Assembly: GCF_000948985.2 (NCBI RefSeq)
Contig: NZ_CP059733.1
Coordinates: forward strand, 4,774,001 to 4,838,000
Direction: 5' to 3'
DNA length: 64,000 nucleotides
From: Thalassomonas viridans
GTDB lineage: Bacteria > Pseudomonadota > Gammaproteobacteria > Enterobacterales > Alteromonadaceae
The translations under genes were made by a program, and so were the position numbers. Positions 28,335 to 38,167 of this stretch are shown here, piece after piece (within the stretch, counting starts at the first letter, position 1; each line of letters begins with the position of its first letter). A model generated the notes under the pieces. It saw nothing but the letters and a program-made list of their open reading frames with translations, did no database searches and was not told where the DNA came from.

Positions 28335-30329
28335 ATGGCGCCACGTAGACGTATTGCGATCCGAAACCACAGCGCTGAAGCAAATTTATTTGCCCGCCGA
28401 ACCTTTATCGCCTTTATCGGCGTACTGGTGGTACTGCTGATTTTATTCAGCAATATTTTCGATCTGGAAATCAGCTCCTACGAAAAATACCAGACCCGCT
28501 CCAACAGCAACCGCATCAAGCTCTTGCCGGTGGCCCCGAACCGCGGCCTGATTTACGACAGAAACGGTGTCTTGCTGGCAGAAAACAAAGCCATCTACAG
28601 CCTGGAAATCATTCCCGAGCAGGTCAAAGACATCAAAGCCTCGGTGGCTAAGGTCAGCACCCTGCTGGAAATCAGCCAGGAAAAACAGCAAAAATTCTTT
28701 AAGGCCCTGAAAAGAAAGCGCCGCTTTAAACCCGTCGAGCTCCACTCCCGGCTAAGCGACCAGCAGGTGGCGCTGTTTTCCGTCAACCAGCATAAATTCC
28801 CCGGCTTCTTCATCGACGCCAGGCTAAAGCGTTATTATCCCTTTGCCGATTTAACCACCCATAACCTGGGTTATGTTGCCCGTATCAACCGTGAAGACGT
28901 GAAAAAACTCGAAGCCGAGGGCAAGTCGGAAAACTATGCCGCCACCCACGGCATCGGCAAACTCGGCATAGAAAAATATTATGAAGATGTGCTGCACGGC
29001 ACTATCGGCCACCAGGAAGTGGAGATCAACAACCAGGGGCGTATCATACGTACCCTGAACTTTACCCCGCCGGTGCCGGGCAAAGACCTGACCCTGACCC
29101 TGGATATCGAACTGCAGATGATCGCCAAACGGGCGCTTTCCGGCAAGCGCGGTGCGGTCGTTGCCATGGATCCCCGCGACGGCGGCATACTGGCCATGTA
29201 TTCGAATCCCAGCTACGACGGCAACCTGTTCGTACACGGCATCAGCAGCAAAAACTACAACAAGCTGCTCAGTTCCAAAAACCTGCCGCTGATCAACCGC
29301 AGCATCCAGGGATACCCCCCCGCCTCCACGGTAAAACCTTTTATGGCGCTGCTGGGGCTGGAAGAAGAGATCATCACCCCGGAAACCCGCATCTGGGATC
29401 CCGGCTGGTACCAGATAAAAGGCATAGACAACAAATACCGCGACTGGAAAAAATGGGGCCACGGCTGGGTCAACCTCACCAAGGCGATAGAAGAGTCCTG
29501 TAACGTCTATTTTTATAACCTGGCCTATAAGCTGGGGATCAACCGTATCAGCAATATGATGGAAAAATTCGGCTTTGGCGACTACACCGGGGTAGACCTG
29601 CACGAGGAAGCCAAAGGCGTGCTGCCCAGCGTCGGCTGGAAACGGGCCAGATATAACCAGCCCTGGTATACCGGAGAGACGATTTCCGTGGGCATAGGCC
29701 AAAGCTACTGGACGGTTTCGCCGCTGCAGCTAAGCCAGGCGACTTCTATTTTGGTAAACAAGGGGGAGGTCAAAATCCCCCATCTGCTGATGGCCACGTC
29801 CGACTCCCGCCAGCTTGCCTCCCAGGATCAGGGAAAAATCATTAAAAGCGCCGAAAACCCGGACCAGGAAGGCAAACAGATAGAAACCATTTTTTATGAG
29901 GACAAGCCGCCGATTAAGCTTAAAAACCAAGCCAACTGGCAGCTGGTGCTCGATGCCATGCACAACACGGTACAAAGACCCGGCGCCACAGGCTACAACG
30001 CCTTTAAGGGCAGCACCTATGACGCCGCCGGAAAAACCGGCTCCGCCCAGGTGGCGCGTTTAGGCCAGGATGAAAAATATGATGCGGAAACCACCCAGGA
30101 GCATAAGCGGGACAATGCCATGTTTATCGCCTTTGCCCCCTACGAAAATCCGGAAATTGTCGTGGCGGTGGCCATAGAAAACGTCGCCAAAGGCGGCGGG
30201 GCCACCAATGCCGCACCGGTTGCCCGCCAGATCATGGATCAATATTTCGGCAACCGGGTTATTCTCAGCAAAGATAAAAGCATGCACCCCCAACATGATG
30301 ATTTATACGGGGTACAGGAAAGTGATTAA
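28335..30329 (+). CDS. mrdA: Penicillin-binding protein 2 (elongasome transpeptidase)
   Basis: Cross-links peptidoglycan during side-wall elongation together with RodA. The 664-residue protein has one N-terminal membrane helix (about 24-44), a PBP dimerisation region and a transpeptidase domain. The latter has active-site STVK (PPASTVKPF), SCN (EESCNVYF) and KTG (AAGKTGSAQ). The 120-base gap after rlmH contains its likely promoter. rodA follows after 38 bases. Confidence 0.96.
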   Translation: MAPRRRIAIRNHSAEANLFARRTFIAFIGVLVVLLILFSNIFDLEISSYEKYQTRSNSNRIKLLPVAPNRGLIYDRNGVLLAENKAIYSLEIIPEQVKDIKASVAKVSTLLEISQEKQQKFFKALKRKRRFKPVELHSRLSDQQVALFSVNQHKFPGFFIDARLKRYYPFADLTTHNLGYVARINREDVKKLEAEGKSENYAATHGIGKLGIEKYYEDVLHGTIGHQEVEINNQGRIIRTLNFTPPVPGKDLTLTLDIELQMIAKRALSGKRGAVVAMDPRDGGILAMYSNPSYDGNLFVHGISSKNYNKLLSSKNLPLINRSIQGYPPASTVKPFMALLGLEEEIITPETRIWDPGWYQIKGIDNKYRDWKKWGHGWVNLTKAIEESCNVYFYNLAYKLGINRISNMMEKFGFGDYTGVDLHEEAKGVLPSVGWKRARYNQPWYTGETISVGIGQSYWTVSPLQLSQATSILVNKGEVKIPHLLMATSDSRQLASQDQGKIIKSAENPDQEGKQIETIFYEDKPPIKLKNQANWQLVLDAMHNTVQRPGATGYNAFKGSTYDAAGKTGSAQVARLGQDEKYDAETTQEHKRDNAMFIAFAPYENPEIVVAVAIENVAKGGGATNAAPVARQIMDQYFGNRVILSKDKSMHPQHDDLYGVQESD

Positions 30330-30367
30330 CCCTCTGCCAATGCCAAAAACAATAAGAGAAGCCAGTT

Positions 30368-31483
30368 ATGCGTAGCACCGGGCACGATCAGGAAAAAAAA
30401 GCCGGTATCTGGCAAAAGCTGCACATAGATCTGCCTTTGCTGGCGGGGTTGTTATGCCTGATGGTATTAAGTTTATTCGTGATCTACAGCGCCGGCGGCC
30501 AGGACATGGACATAGTGATCCGCCAGGCGGTACGCCTGGGCATAGCCGTGGCGGTGATGTTTGTGGTGGCGCAAATCCCGCCCCTCAGTTACCGCAAATG
30601 GGCGGTGCCGGTTTTTGTTATCGGCCTGATCCTGCTGGTGCTGGTGTTGCTGTTCGGCCATGTCGGCAAAGGGGCGCAGCGCTGGCTGGATCTGGGCTTT
30701 ACCAAGTTCCAGCCCTCGGAAATCATGAAGCTGGTGGTGCCTATAATGATCGCCTGGTTCATCAGCCAGGATAACCTGCCGGTAAAAATCTCCACCATCA
30801 TCTTTGCCTTTATCCTGGTGCTGATCCCCACCTTGCTTATTGCCAGGCAACCTGACTTAGGCACCTCGTTGCTGATTGCCAGCTCGGGGATTTTCGTGAT
30901 TTTCCTCGCCGGCGCCAGCTGGAAACTCATCGCCAGCTGTGTCGGCCTGGCGTCGGCTTTTGCGCCGATTTTATGGATGTACCTGATGAAAGATTATCAG
31001 AAACAGCGGGTACTGACTTTCTTAAATCCCGAACAGGATCCCTTGGGCTCGGGCTACCATATTATCCAGTCGAAAATCGCCATAGGCTCCGGCGGCCTGC
31101 ACGGCAAAGGCTGGCTGCAGGGCACCCAGTCCCAGCTGGAATTTTTACCCGAGCGCCATACCGATTTTATCTTTGCCGTTTTCAGTGAAGAATTCGGCCT
31201 GATCGGCGTTGCCCTGCTGCTGCTGGTGTATTTGGCTATCGTGATGCGCGGTTTATGGATAGCGGTTAACGCCCAGCAGGCCTTTACCAAGTTGCTGGCG
31301 GGCAGCCTGACCCTGACCTTTTTTGTCTATGTCTTCGTCAATATCGGCATGGTGTCCGGCTTATTACCAGTGGTGGGGGTGCCCCTGCCCCTGGTCAGTT
31401 ACGGCGGCACCTCCATGGTGACATTAATGGCGGGATTTGGCATATTGATGGCTATCAGCACCCACAGGCGTTTTATCGGCTAA
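30368..31483 (+). CDS. rodA: Peptidoglycan glycosyltransferase RodA
   Basis: The SEDS-family polymerase of the elongasome. The 371 residues contain about ten transmembrane helices. Conserved family segments are [41 protein letters not shown] and [11 protein letters not shown]. It works as a pair with PBP2 encoded upstream. Confidence 0.96.
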   Translation: MRSTGHDQEKKAGIWQKLHIDLPLLAGLLCLMVLSLFVIYSAGGQDMDIVIRQAVRLGIAVAVMFVVAQIPPLSYRKWAVPVFVIGLILLVLVLLFGHVGKGAQRWLDLGFTKFQPSEIMKLVVPIMIAWFISQDNLPVKISTIIFAFILVLIPTLLIARQPDLGTSLLIASSGIFVIFLAGASWKLIASCVGLASAFAPILWMYLMKDYQKQRVLTFLNPEQDPLGSGYHIIQSKIAIGSGGLHGKGWLQGTQSQLEFLPERHTDFIFAVFSEEFGLIGVALLLLVYLAIVMRGLWIAVNAQQAFTKLLAGSLTLTFFVYVFVNIGMVSGLLPVVGVPLPLVSYGGTSMVTLMAGFGILMAISTHRRFIG

Positions 31484-31568
31484 TATAACAGCAAGTATCA
31501 GCGGCGGGTAACGCCGCTGGTAAAAAACAACAACAAACCTTAACCGGAAAATAATAAGAAGAAGCAGC

Positions 31569-32396
31569 GTGAACAAAACGGTCTTACTCGCCTTTATAAC
31601 CTTATTCCTCAGCGCCTGTAGCAAGCAATATGGCCGTTACCAGCAGGCCAACGACAGCACTCCGGCCCGCTTACCGACGGCCGCCGAACTGCATGACGCC
31701 GTACCCCGGCCCGAGCCCCACAGCCGCGGCGGCAACAAACATTATAAAGTCAGGGGCAAACATTACCAGGTAATGAAGTCCGCAGCAGGTTTCAGCCAGA
31801 CAGGCATTGCCTCCTGGTACGGCAAAAAGTTTCACGGCCATCTGACCTCCAACGGGGAAATCTATGACATGTACGCCATGAGCGCCGCCCATAAAAACCT
31901 GCCCCTGCCGACCTATGCCAAAGTCACCAACCTCAGCAACAACAAGTCGGTGATCGTCCGGGTCAATGACCGCGGCCCTTTCCATGAAAACAGGATCATA
32001 GATTTATCCTACAGCGCCGCCTATAAGCTGGATATGTTAAAAACCGGCACAGCTAAGGTAGAGATAACCGCCATCACGGATTTCGCCCCGAAGCAACCCC
32101 GGACCGCCCCGGAGATCACCCAGGAAGTAATCCCCCCTGAGCAGACCATCCAGCCCGGGCCAAGCAAAGACAGATATTATATTCAAATCCTGGCAACCCG
32201 TGACCAGAAACAGGCACAGGCAACCGCCACCGCTCTGGCCAGCTTATACCAGCAGGAAGTCAGCCTGGGAGAGCAAAACGGCATCTTCCGGGTACAAATG
32301 GGACCGCTGGAGCCGGGAGAGCGGCTGGACACACTGTTAACGACTTTGCAACAAAACGGCTACTCCGGAGCCTACCGACGTAAATTATTACAATAA
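31569..32396 (+). CDS. rlpA: RlpA-like septal/envelope lipoprotein with SPOR domain
   Basis: The 275-residue protein starts at GTG 31569. A lipoprotein signal (LSAC lipobox) is followed by a double-psi beta-barrel (TGIASWYGKKFHG…VIVRVNDRGPFHENRIIDLS) and a C-terminal SPOR domain (YYIQILATRDQKQAQ). RlpA proteins of some bacteria are lytic transglycosylases acting on denuded glycan at the septum; the catalytic Asp of RVNDRGP is present. Its position between rodA and dacA is conserved. Confidence 0.93.
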   Translation: MNKTVLLAFITLFLSACSKQYGRYQQANDSTPARLPTAAELHDAVPRPEPHSRGGNKHYKVRGKHYQVMKSAAGFSQTGIASWYGKKFHGHLTSNGEIYDMYAMSAAHKNLPLPTYAKVTNLSNNKSVIVRVNDRGPFHENRIIDLSYSAAYKLDMLKTGTAKVEITAITDFAPKQPRTAPEITQEVIPPEQTIQPGPSKDRYYIQILATRDQKQAQATATALASLYQQEVSLGEQNGIFRVQMGPLEPGERLDTLLTTLQQNGYSGAYRRKLLQ

Positions 32397-32621
32397 GCGG
32401 CGAAAACTTTTCCACTGCCCCGTAGAAAACGGCGGTGATAATGTTATACTCGGGAAAAATTTTTGTTGGCTAGTTATTGCTATGTAGTAGTAGTACCAAA
32501 CCGGATAAACAGCTGACCATTGAAGATGGTTCATTGTTACCTTTGGTATATAGGTTTCCAGAAAGATCGAACCTAATAAGCCAGTAAGCATCAAACAAAA
32601 TAAGAATTTCAAAGGATCATT

Positions 32622-33806
32622 ATGCCCAAGAATTTGGCCGGCAAACGAGTCTTTGCTCGCAGCAAAATTATTACTTTTTTCGGTTCCCTTATCATCAGTG
32701 CCTCGACCCTGGCACAACAGGTGATTATTCCCAGTCCCCCGGAAATCAATGCCAAAGGTTATATCCTGATGGATTACACCACGGGTAAGGTGATTGCCGA
32801 AGGCAATGCCGATACCCAGCTCGCCCCTGCCAGCCTGACCAAGATGATGACCAGTTATATTATCGGCCAGGAGATCAAAGCCGGCAATATCAGCAAAGAC
32901 GACATGGTCACCATCAGTGAAAATGCCTGGGCGAAAAACTTCCCGGAATCGTCAAAAATGTTTATCGAAGTCGGCACCGAAGTCTCGGTTGACTTGCTTA
33001 ACCAGGGCATTATCGTTGCCTCCGGCAATGACGCCTGTGTCGCCATGGCCGAGCATATTGCCGGCAGTGAAAGCGCCTTTGCCGACCTGATGAATGCCCA
33101 TGCCGAACAGCTGGGCATGAGCAGCAGCTTTTTTGAAAACAGCCACGGCCTGGACAGCGACTCGCACCAGACCACGCCGCGGGATATGGCTACCCTGGCA
33201 ATCGCCCTGATCCGCGACGTGCCGGATGAATACGAAATGTATAAGCAAAAGTCTTTCACCTACAACAATATCAAGCAATATAACCGCAACAGCCTGCTGT
33301 GGGATAAAAGCCTGAATGTTGACGGTTTAAAAACCGGCCACACCTCCAAGGCGGGCTACAGCCTGGTCACCTCGGGCACTAAAAACGATATGCGCCTGGT
33401 CACTGTGGTAATGGGCACAGAAAGCGAACGCGCCCGTAAGGTGGAAAGTAAAAAACTACTTAACTACGGTTTCCGTTTCTTTGAAACCATCACCCCGTAC
33501 CGCGCCGGCGAAAAATTTGCCGCCAACCGCGTCTGGATGGGCGACAGGGAAGAAGTGGATTTAGGCATCCTGGTTGACACCCCGATCACGATTCCAAGAG
33601 GCCAGAGCAAGAACCTGAAAGCCAATATCGAGCTGGACCGCCAGTTAACCGCGCCGCTTGCTAAAGGCGAAGTGGTTGGCAAGCTGTTCCTGCAATTAGG
33701 TGGTGAAGACATCGCCAACTACCCGCTGGTAACCCTGCAGGAAGTCAACGAAGGCGGCATGTTCAGCCGTTTGCTGGATTACGTCAAGCTGCAGTTTGCC
33801 AACTAA
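32622..33806 (+). CDS. dacA: D-Ala-D-Ala carboxypeptidase (PBP5/6 family)
   Basis: Removes the terminal D-alanine of peptidoglycan pentapeptides. The 394-residue precursor has a signal peptide (about 1-33), active-site SLTK (APASLTKMMT), SGN (ASGNDACV) and KTG (LKTGHTSKAGYS). A beta-rich C-terminal domain ends in a basic amphipathic tail (FSRLLDYVKLQF) that holds it to the inner membrane. The 225-base gap after rlpA should hold its promoter; an intrinsic terminator follows. Confidence 0.96.
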   Translation: MPKNLAGKRVFARSKIITFFGSLIISASTLAQQVIIPSPPEINAKGYILMDYTTGKVIAEGNADTQLAPASLTKMMTSYIIGQEIKAGNISKDDMVTISENAWAKNFPESSKMFIEVGTEVSVDLLNQGIIVASGNDACVAMAEHIAGSESAFADLMNAHAEQLGMSSSFFENSHGLDSDSHQTTPRDMATLAIALIRDVPDEYEMYKQKSFTYNNIKQYNRNSLLWDKSLNVDGLKTGHTSKAGYSLVTSGTKNDMRLVTVVMGTESERARKVESKKLLNYGFRFFETITPYRAGEKFAANRVWMGDREEVDLGILVDTPITIPRGQSKNLKANIELDRQLTAPLAKGEVVGKLFLQLGGEDIANYPLVTLQEVNEGGMFSRLLDYVKLQFAN

Positions 33807-33827
33807 TGCTAAAATTGCTTAGACAGA

Positions 33828-33853
33828 AATCCCGGCCCTGACCGGGATTTTTT
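33828..33853 (+). terminator. Intrinsic terminator of dacA
   Basis: AATCCCGG (33828-33835) pairs with CCGGGATT (33842-33849) and runs into a T tract. It lies 22 bases after the dacA stop and separates the cell-wall genes from ybeD-lipB-lipA. Confidence 0.9.
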
Positions 33854-34059
33854 ATGCCTGAAACTTATCAGGGCCATTGAAATCCCGGATAACAGCACCA
33901 TAAATGATATCTTAGTTTGCCGAGATATTAGCCCTGCCCCCTCAATTAGTGATAAAATAACCACAAAGAGCCGGCTTACACGGGCCAGTTTAGCGCAGCT
34001 AATATGTTTCAGCTGACGAAACAAACACTTAAGTAATGACATTGTAAAAGAGAAAGTAA

Positions 34060-34323
34060 ATGCAAACCCGTTTTGATGAGTTATTAGATTTTCCCGCGGT
34101 ATTAAACTTTAAAGTAATGGGTATCGCCTGTGATGAATTGCCGGACCTGATCGTTGCCGAACTACAAAAACATACTCCGGGTGATTATTCGCCGACGGTA
34201 AAAGCCAGCTCAAAAGGCAATTACCACTCGGTTTCTGTTGCGGTTACCGTGACCAGCAAAGAACATGTCGAACTAATTTATACCAGCTTAAACGCTATCG
34301 AACAGGTACGTTACGTACTCTAA
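34060..34323 (+). CDS. ybeD: YbeD/DUF493 family protein
   Basis: An 87-residue protein with an ACT-like fold predicted from the family, beginning MQTRFDELLDFPAVLNFKVMG, typical of YbeD. It is found between dacA and lipB across gammaproteobacteria. A regulatory role is suspected for the family but not established. Confidence 0.93.
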   Translation: MQTRFDELLDFPAVLNFKVMGIACDELPDLIVAELQKHTPGDYSPTVKASSKGNYHSVSVAVTVTSKEHVELIYTSLNAIEQVRYVL

Positions 34324-34440
34324 TTCAAACCCGGATGAGGTCTGTTATCCCGCTGCTGCAATAACCATACAGCGGCTGGGGTGATATTCCCGTATAATTT
34401 TAATATACTAAGCACAATCCGAATATATCAGGGCTTTGAC

Positions 34441-35103
34441 TTGCAAAACACGTTAATAATTCGGCAACTTGCCGACATGGACTACACCACTGTCTGGCAG
34501 GCGATGCAACATTTTACCGATAACCGTAATGACGACACTTTGGACGAATTATGGCTGGTAGAACACCCGCCGGTATTTACCCAGGGGCAGGCAGGCAAAG
34601 AAGAGCATCTGCTGATGCCGGGTGATATTCCCGTAGTGAAAGTCGACCGCGGCGGCCAGGTAACCTATCACGGTCCCGGCCAGCAGGTGATTTATTTTAT
34701 GATCAACCTGCGCCGGCGAAAAATTGGCGTACGGGAGCTGGTAACTTTGATTGAGAACAGCATAGTCGCTTCCCTGGCCGATTATAATATTACCGCCTAT
34801 GCCAAAAAAGACGCCCCAGGCGTTTACGTCGACGACAAGAAAATAGCCTCTTTGGGGCTTAGGGTACGCAAGGGCTGCTCGTTCCATGGCCTGGCCCTGA
34901 ACGTCAATATGGACTTGTCCCCTTTCCTGCGCATCAACCCCTGCGGTTATGCCGGCCTGGAAATGGTACAAACCTGCGATTATAACGGCCCGGATAATGT
35001 CGAAGAAGCCGGCAAAAGTTTAATCGAGCACCTGACCCGGTTATTCGGGGCTGAGGAAGTGCGTTACGAAAACGGGCTGGAATCCTTGTCCGTAGGCACC
35101 TAA
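34441..35103 (+). CDS. lipB: Octanoyltransferase LipB
   Basis: Transfers octanoyl groups from acyl carrier protein to lipoyl domains. The start TTG 34441 (AGGG seven bases upstream) gives 220 residues and aligns with the known N terminus (…[18 protein letters not shown]); the upstream open frame is not conserved. Family motifs: [29 protein letters not shown] and the catalytic Lys/Cys region KIASLGLRV…[10 protein letters not shown]. It feeds LipA, encoded next. Confidence 0.95.
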   Translation: MQNTLIIRQLADMDYTTVWQAMQHFTDNRNDDTLDELWLVEHPPVFTQGQAGKEEHLLMPGDIPVVKVDRGGQVTYHGPGQQVIYFMINLRRRKIGVRELVTLIENSIVASLADYNITAYAKKDAPGVYVDDKKIASLGLRVRKGCSFHGLALNVNMDLSPFLRINPCGYAGLEMVQTCDYNGPDNVEEAGKSLIEHLTRLFGAEEVRYENGLESLSVGT

Positions 35104-35185
35104 GCAGGCATTGGCCGAAAATTAACGAAAAACGAAAGAAAACCATCCACAACAACAGGTTTGGACATAACCAGAGACAACAGAT

Positions 35186-36175
35186 ATGACGACTAAATCT
35201 TCACGCGTAGCCCCGGGCACTAAGCTGCGTGACGCAGAAAAAATGGCACATATTCCGATCAAGGTAGTCACCTCGGAGCGGGAAACCATGTTGCGTAAAC
35301 CCGAGTGGTTGCGCATCAAGCTTCCCCGCACCACAGAGCGCATCGACTCGATAAAATCGGCATTGCGTAAACATGATCTGCACTCGGTTTGTGAAGAAGC
35401 TTCCTGTCCGAATCTGTCGGAATGTTTCAACCACGGCACCGCCACCTTTATGATCCTGGGGGATATCTGTACCCGTCGCTGTCCTTTCTGTGATGTCGGT
35501 CACGGCCGCCCCTTAGCGCCAAATGCCGAAGAGCCGAAAAAGCTGGCGTTAACCCTTAAAGACATGGCGCTGAAATACGTAGTGATCACTTCCGTTGACC
35601 GTGACGATTTACGTGACGGCGGCGCCCAGCAGTTTGCCGACTGTATCAGGGAAATCAGCGAACATGCCCCCAATACCAAGGTAGAAATCCTGGTACCGGA
35701 TTTTCGCGGCCGCATGGACCGGGCACTGGAGATTTTAAACCAGTCGCCGCCGGATGTGTTTAACCACAACCTGGAAACCGCACCGCGTTTATACACCAAG
35801 GCCCGCCCCGGCGCCAACTACCAGTGGTCGCTAGATCTGCTGAAAAAGTTCGGCGAAGCCAACCCGAATGTGCCGACTAAATCCGGCCTTATGGTAGGCT
35901 TGGGTGAAACCAACGAAGAAATCTTAGAGGTAATGCAGGATTTACGCGATCACGGCGTGACTATGCTCACCATAGGCCAGTACCTGCAGCCGAGTAAGCA
36001 CCACCTGCCGGTTGAACGCTACGTGCACCCAGACGAGTTCGAGATGTTCAGGGTTGAGGCCATGAAAATGGGCTTTGACCATGCCGCCTGTGGCCCGCTG
36101 GTACGCTCAAGCTACCACGCAGACAAGCAGGCTGCCGGTGAAGAAGTTGTGGGTTACAACGGTAAGAACTACTAA
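35186..36175 (+). CDS. lipA: Lipoyl synthase
   Basis: A radical-SAM enzyme that inserts two sulfurs into octanoyl groups. The 329-residue protein carries the auxiliary cluster cysteines ([12 protein letters not shown]), the radical-[11 protein letters not shown] motif and the C-terminal RSSYHAD serine region. The last residues after AGEEV (VGYNGKNY) may or may not be original, because the mobile island begins within about ten bases of the stop codon. No terminator lies between lipA and the first island gene. Confidence 0.97.
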   Translation: MTTKSSRVAPGTKLRDAEKMAHIPIKVVTSERETMLRKPEWLRIKLPRTTERIDSIKSALRKHDLHSVCEEASCPNLSECFNHGTATFMILGDICTRRCPFCDVGHGRPLAPNAEEPKKLALTLKDMALKYVVITSVDRDDLRDGGAQQFADCIREISEHAPNTKVEILVPDFRGRMDRALEILNQSPPDVFNHNLETAPRLYTKARPGANYQWSLDLLKKFGEANPNVPTKSGLMVGLGETNEEILEVMQDLRDHGVTMLTIGQYLQPSKHHLPVERYVHPDEFEMFRVEAMKMGFDHAACGPLVRSSYHADKQAAGEEVVGYNGKNY

Positions 36176-36182
36176 ACAACGA

Positions 36183-36220
36183 TGTTTTGTACTCACATAG
36201 CTATGTTGTACTGTAAGGTC
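36183..36220. promoter_or_regulatory. Left transposon end with two TnsB-type sites
   Basis: TGTTTTGTACTCACATAG starts at 36183, with a second related core GTTGTACT at 36205-36212, 18 bases on. ACATAGCTATGTTGTACTG (36195-36213) closely matches the right-end site at 56922-56940 read inversely (ACATAGTTAATTTGTACTG). TGT is the usual Tn7-type terminus. Only these two cores fit before the TnsE-like start codon at 36229. Confidence 0.55.
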
Positions 36221-36228
36221 ATCAATTA

Positions 36229-37962
36229 ATGTCTCAGGGAATACCACGGATCAAGGAATTCCCTGCGGACAACCGTTACTGGCGCATCGATTGGTTCGGT
36301 GCGATAGAGCGCAACCCTAACGTACCGACAGAGCCTTTCTTTCAGATAATAATCAGCCCTCTGATTGAAGAGCACTTAATCGATGCTGCCCCCAACCAGC
36401 TGGCATCGGTAAAATCTGTAATCAATAAAGAACAGAAAACCATCAGGGTCGGTATTGGCCAATTGCCCCTGGTAACTATAGGCTCTATTTGGTTAAACGG
36501 TATTTGTCAGTCCTCGAAAGCAGGGACAGTTGATACTTTTCATAACCTTTTAGTGTCTTCTGAGACAACCCAGGTCATTTCTGCCAGTCATGAAGTTAAC
36601 GGCCAGAGATTGATTCCCTTTCATTATTATCGCTTTGGCGGTGCTGGCCTTAACACCAAGTTAATCGCGATAACCTGGGAAGGTGATCCATTCGGCATTA
36701 TTATCCCGATGCTGGAGTTAATTCGATTTTATTATGCCGTTTCTACCGATATGGCACACACCATTTTCTCCGGGAATTTAAAGCATGATATTAGTGCTGT
36801 AATAAACCCAGAGAAAAGCGGTAGTATTCCGGAAGAAAGCAGATGCATTTTAGGCATACGTAAACATTATTCAGATGAAGATGGCTGGGTTCTGGGCCGT
36901 ATTTTAAATTCAAAAGAAGCATGGGCGGGAGCCACGCAGCCTCACGATCTAATGATGAAGCAGGCATTAAACCGCGCTCAGGTATATGTGGAAAGCCAAT
37001 TCCCTTTTACCGATACAACCAATTTAAAGGTACGCACTAAAAAAATACAGTCATTGGGGGAAAACAACTGGCGGCACCTGGTACTTTCAATTGATCATTG
37101 CACCGGCCCCTTTCCCTTTACAAACCTGACCCTGGATAGAGATAACAGCAATATACGCGCAAATGAAGAAACTGACCGGCCCCCCGAAGATAAAAAACCG
37201 GCATTTTCAAAGCCTGCAAATAAAGATAGTGACGGCAAAAAACCTCTGCACAGTGAGGAAGAGCCAAACAGGAATTGCTCCAAGGAAAGCATAGCTTTAC
37301 CCACAGATCGCTTTTTAGCAATTACCGGTAAGAAAGCAGATAAACCGGAAAAAGAGCAATGTGAGTACATGAGCAAATTGGCAATCCCCAGTAAGGAAAC
37401 ACCGTCAGAACAACTAGGTACCGGGCAAGGAGCTCATAATTCATCAAATACAGGTACAGGCCAGGTAGCACCTATTAGAACCCGCAGGCAGGCTATTCCA
37501 GCCAGTTTTGAAACATTTGAGTCGGCAATAACATATTTAAATCAAAAAGGTGGTTTTCAAGCCAAGATAAGAACACTTGATGAATTTACTGAAGTTATTC
37601 CATTAACTAAACCGGCGAACGCCAGACAATGGTCTTACCTGGACTCTGCAAGCAAATGCCGACGGCAGGTAATCGCAGCAGATATTTGCCATAACAATAA
37701 CTGGTTCACATTAATAGAATTTGAATTGCGCAAATCGGATAAGTGTAATGTTGCTCTGATAAAAAAAGAAGGTGGAATTTTCTTATCAAATCGGCAGCTT
37801 CATTTTTTATTAATTCAGGCTGCCAACAAAAAGGGTATATGGACTAATATCGCAAAACCTGCGATGCTCGATTTAAAGCTCGTAACTATGAAGCATACAT
37901 GGAGTAGTCCACAGCACCTATCTGAATCTATTACAAAAAAACTGTACGAACTTAAGATTTAA
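36229..37962 (+). CDS. TnsE-like transposition protein
   Basis: A 577-residue protein. The N-terminal part (YWRIDWFGAIERNPNVPTEPF) and the layout (folded N-terminal region, charged low-complexity linker at about 300-410, compact C-terminal domain starting SFETFESAITYLNQKGGFQAKIR) resemble TnsE of Tn7, which steers insertion to replicating or conjugating DNA. The C-terminal region with RRQVIAADICHNNNWFTLIEFELRKSD and WTNIAKPAMLD fits the TnsE C-terminal domain, by recall rather than search. Unusually it lies at the far end from tnsABC, pointing inward. It is 53 bases behind lipA with no terminator between, so it may be read from the lip promoter. It could alternatively be a TniE-type protein. 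Confidence 0.6.
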   Translation: MSQGIPRIKEFPADNRYWRIDWFGAIERNPNVPTEPFFQIIISPLIEEHLIDAAPNQLASVKSVINKEQKTIRVGIGQLPLVTIGSIWLNGICQSSKAGTVDTFHNLLVSSETTQVISASHEVNGQRLIPFHYYRFGGAGLNTKLIAITWEGDPFGIIIPMLELIRFYYAVSTDMAHTIFSGNLKHDISAVINPEKSGSIPEESRCILGIRKHYSDEDGWVLGRILNSKEAWAGATQPHDLMMKQALNRAQVYVESQFPFTDTTNLKVRTKKIQSLGENNWRHLVLSIDHCTGPFPFTNLTLDRDNSNIRANEETDRPPEDKKPAFSKPANKDSDGKKPLHSEEEPNRNCSKESIALPTDRFLAITGKKADKPEKEQCEYMSKLAIPSKETPSEQLGTGQGAHNSSNTGTGQVAPIRTRRQAIPASFETFESAITYLNQKGGFQAKIRTLDEFTEVIPLTKPANARQWSYLDSASKCRRQVIAADICHNNNWFTLIEFELRKSDKCNVALIKKEGGIFLSNRQLHFLLIQAANKKGIWTNIAKPAMLDLKLVTMKHTWSSPQHLSESITKKLYELKI

Positions 37963-38167
37963 TCTATTGTCGATGTTAGATAGTCGCTGTAACTATTTAA
38001 GTTAACAATAATTACTTCCTGTATAGCTGTAATAACAATGTGAAAATCAGGGTGTAAATGTTATGCATAGCTTAATCTTATGAGAAAGTGAATTTCTACT
38101 TTGTATATTATAAACAATCAGTAAACTGATACGTTTTCGAACATATTGAAATAAAAAGGAGTTCGAT

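Noticed and set aside
36178..36182. AACGA as the 5-bp target duplication
   Set aside because: The closest right-hand candidate is AAAGA after 57023, which has a mismatch and would leave the two ends out of register.
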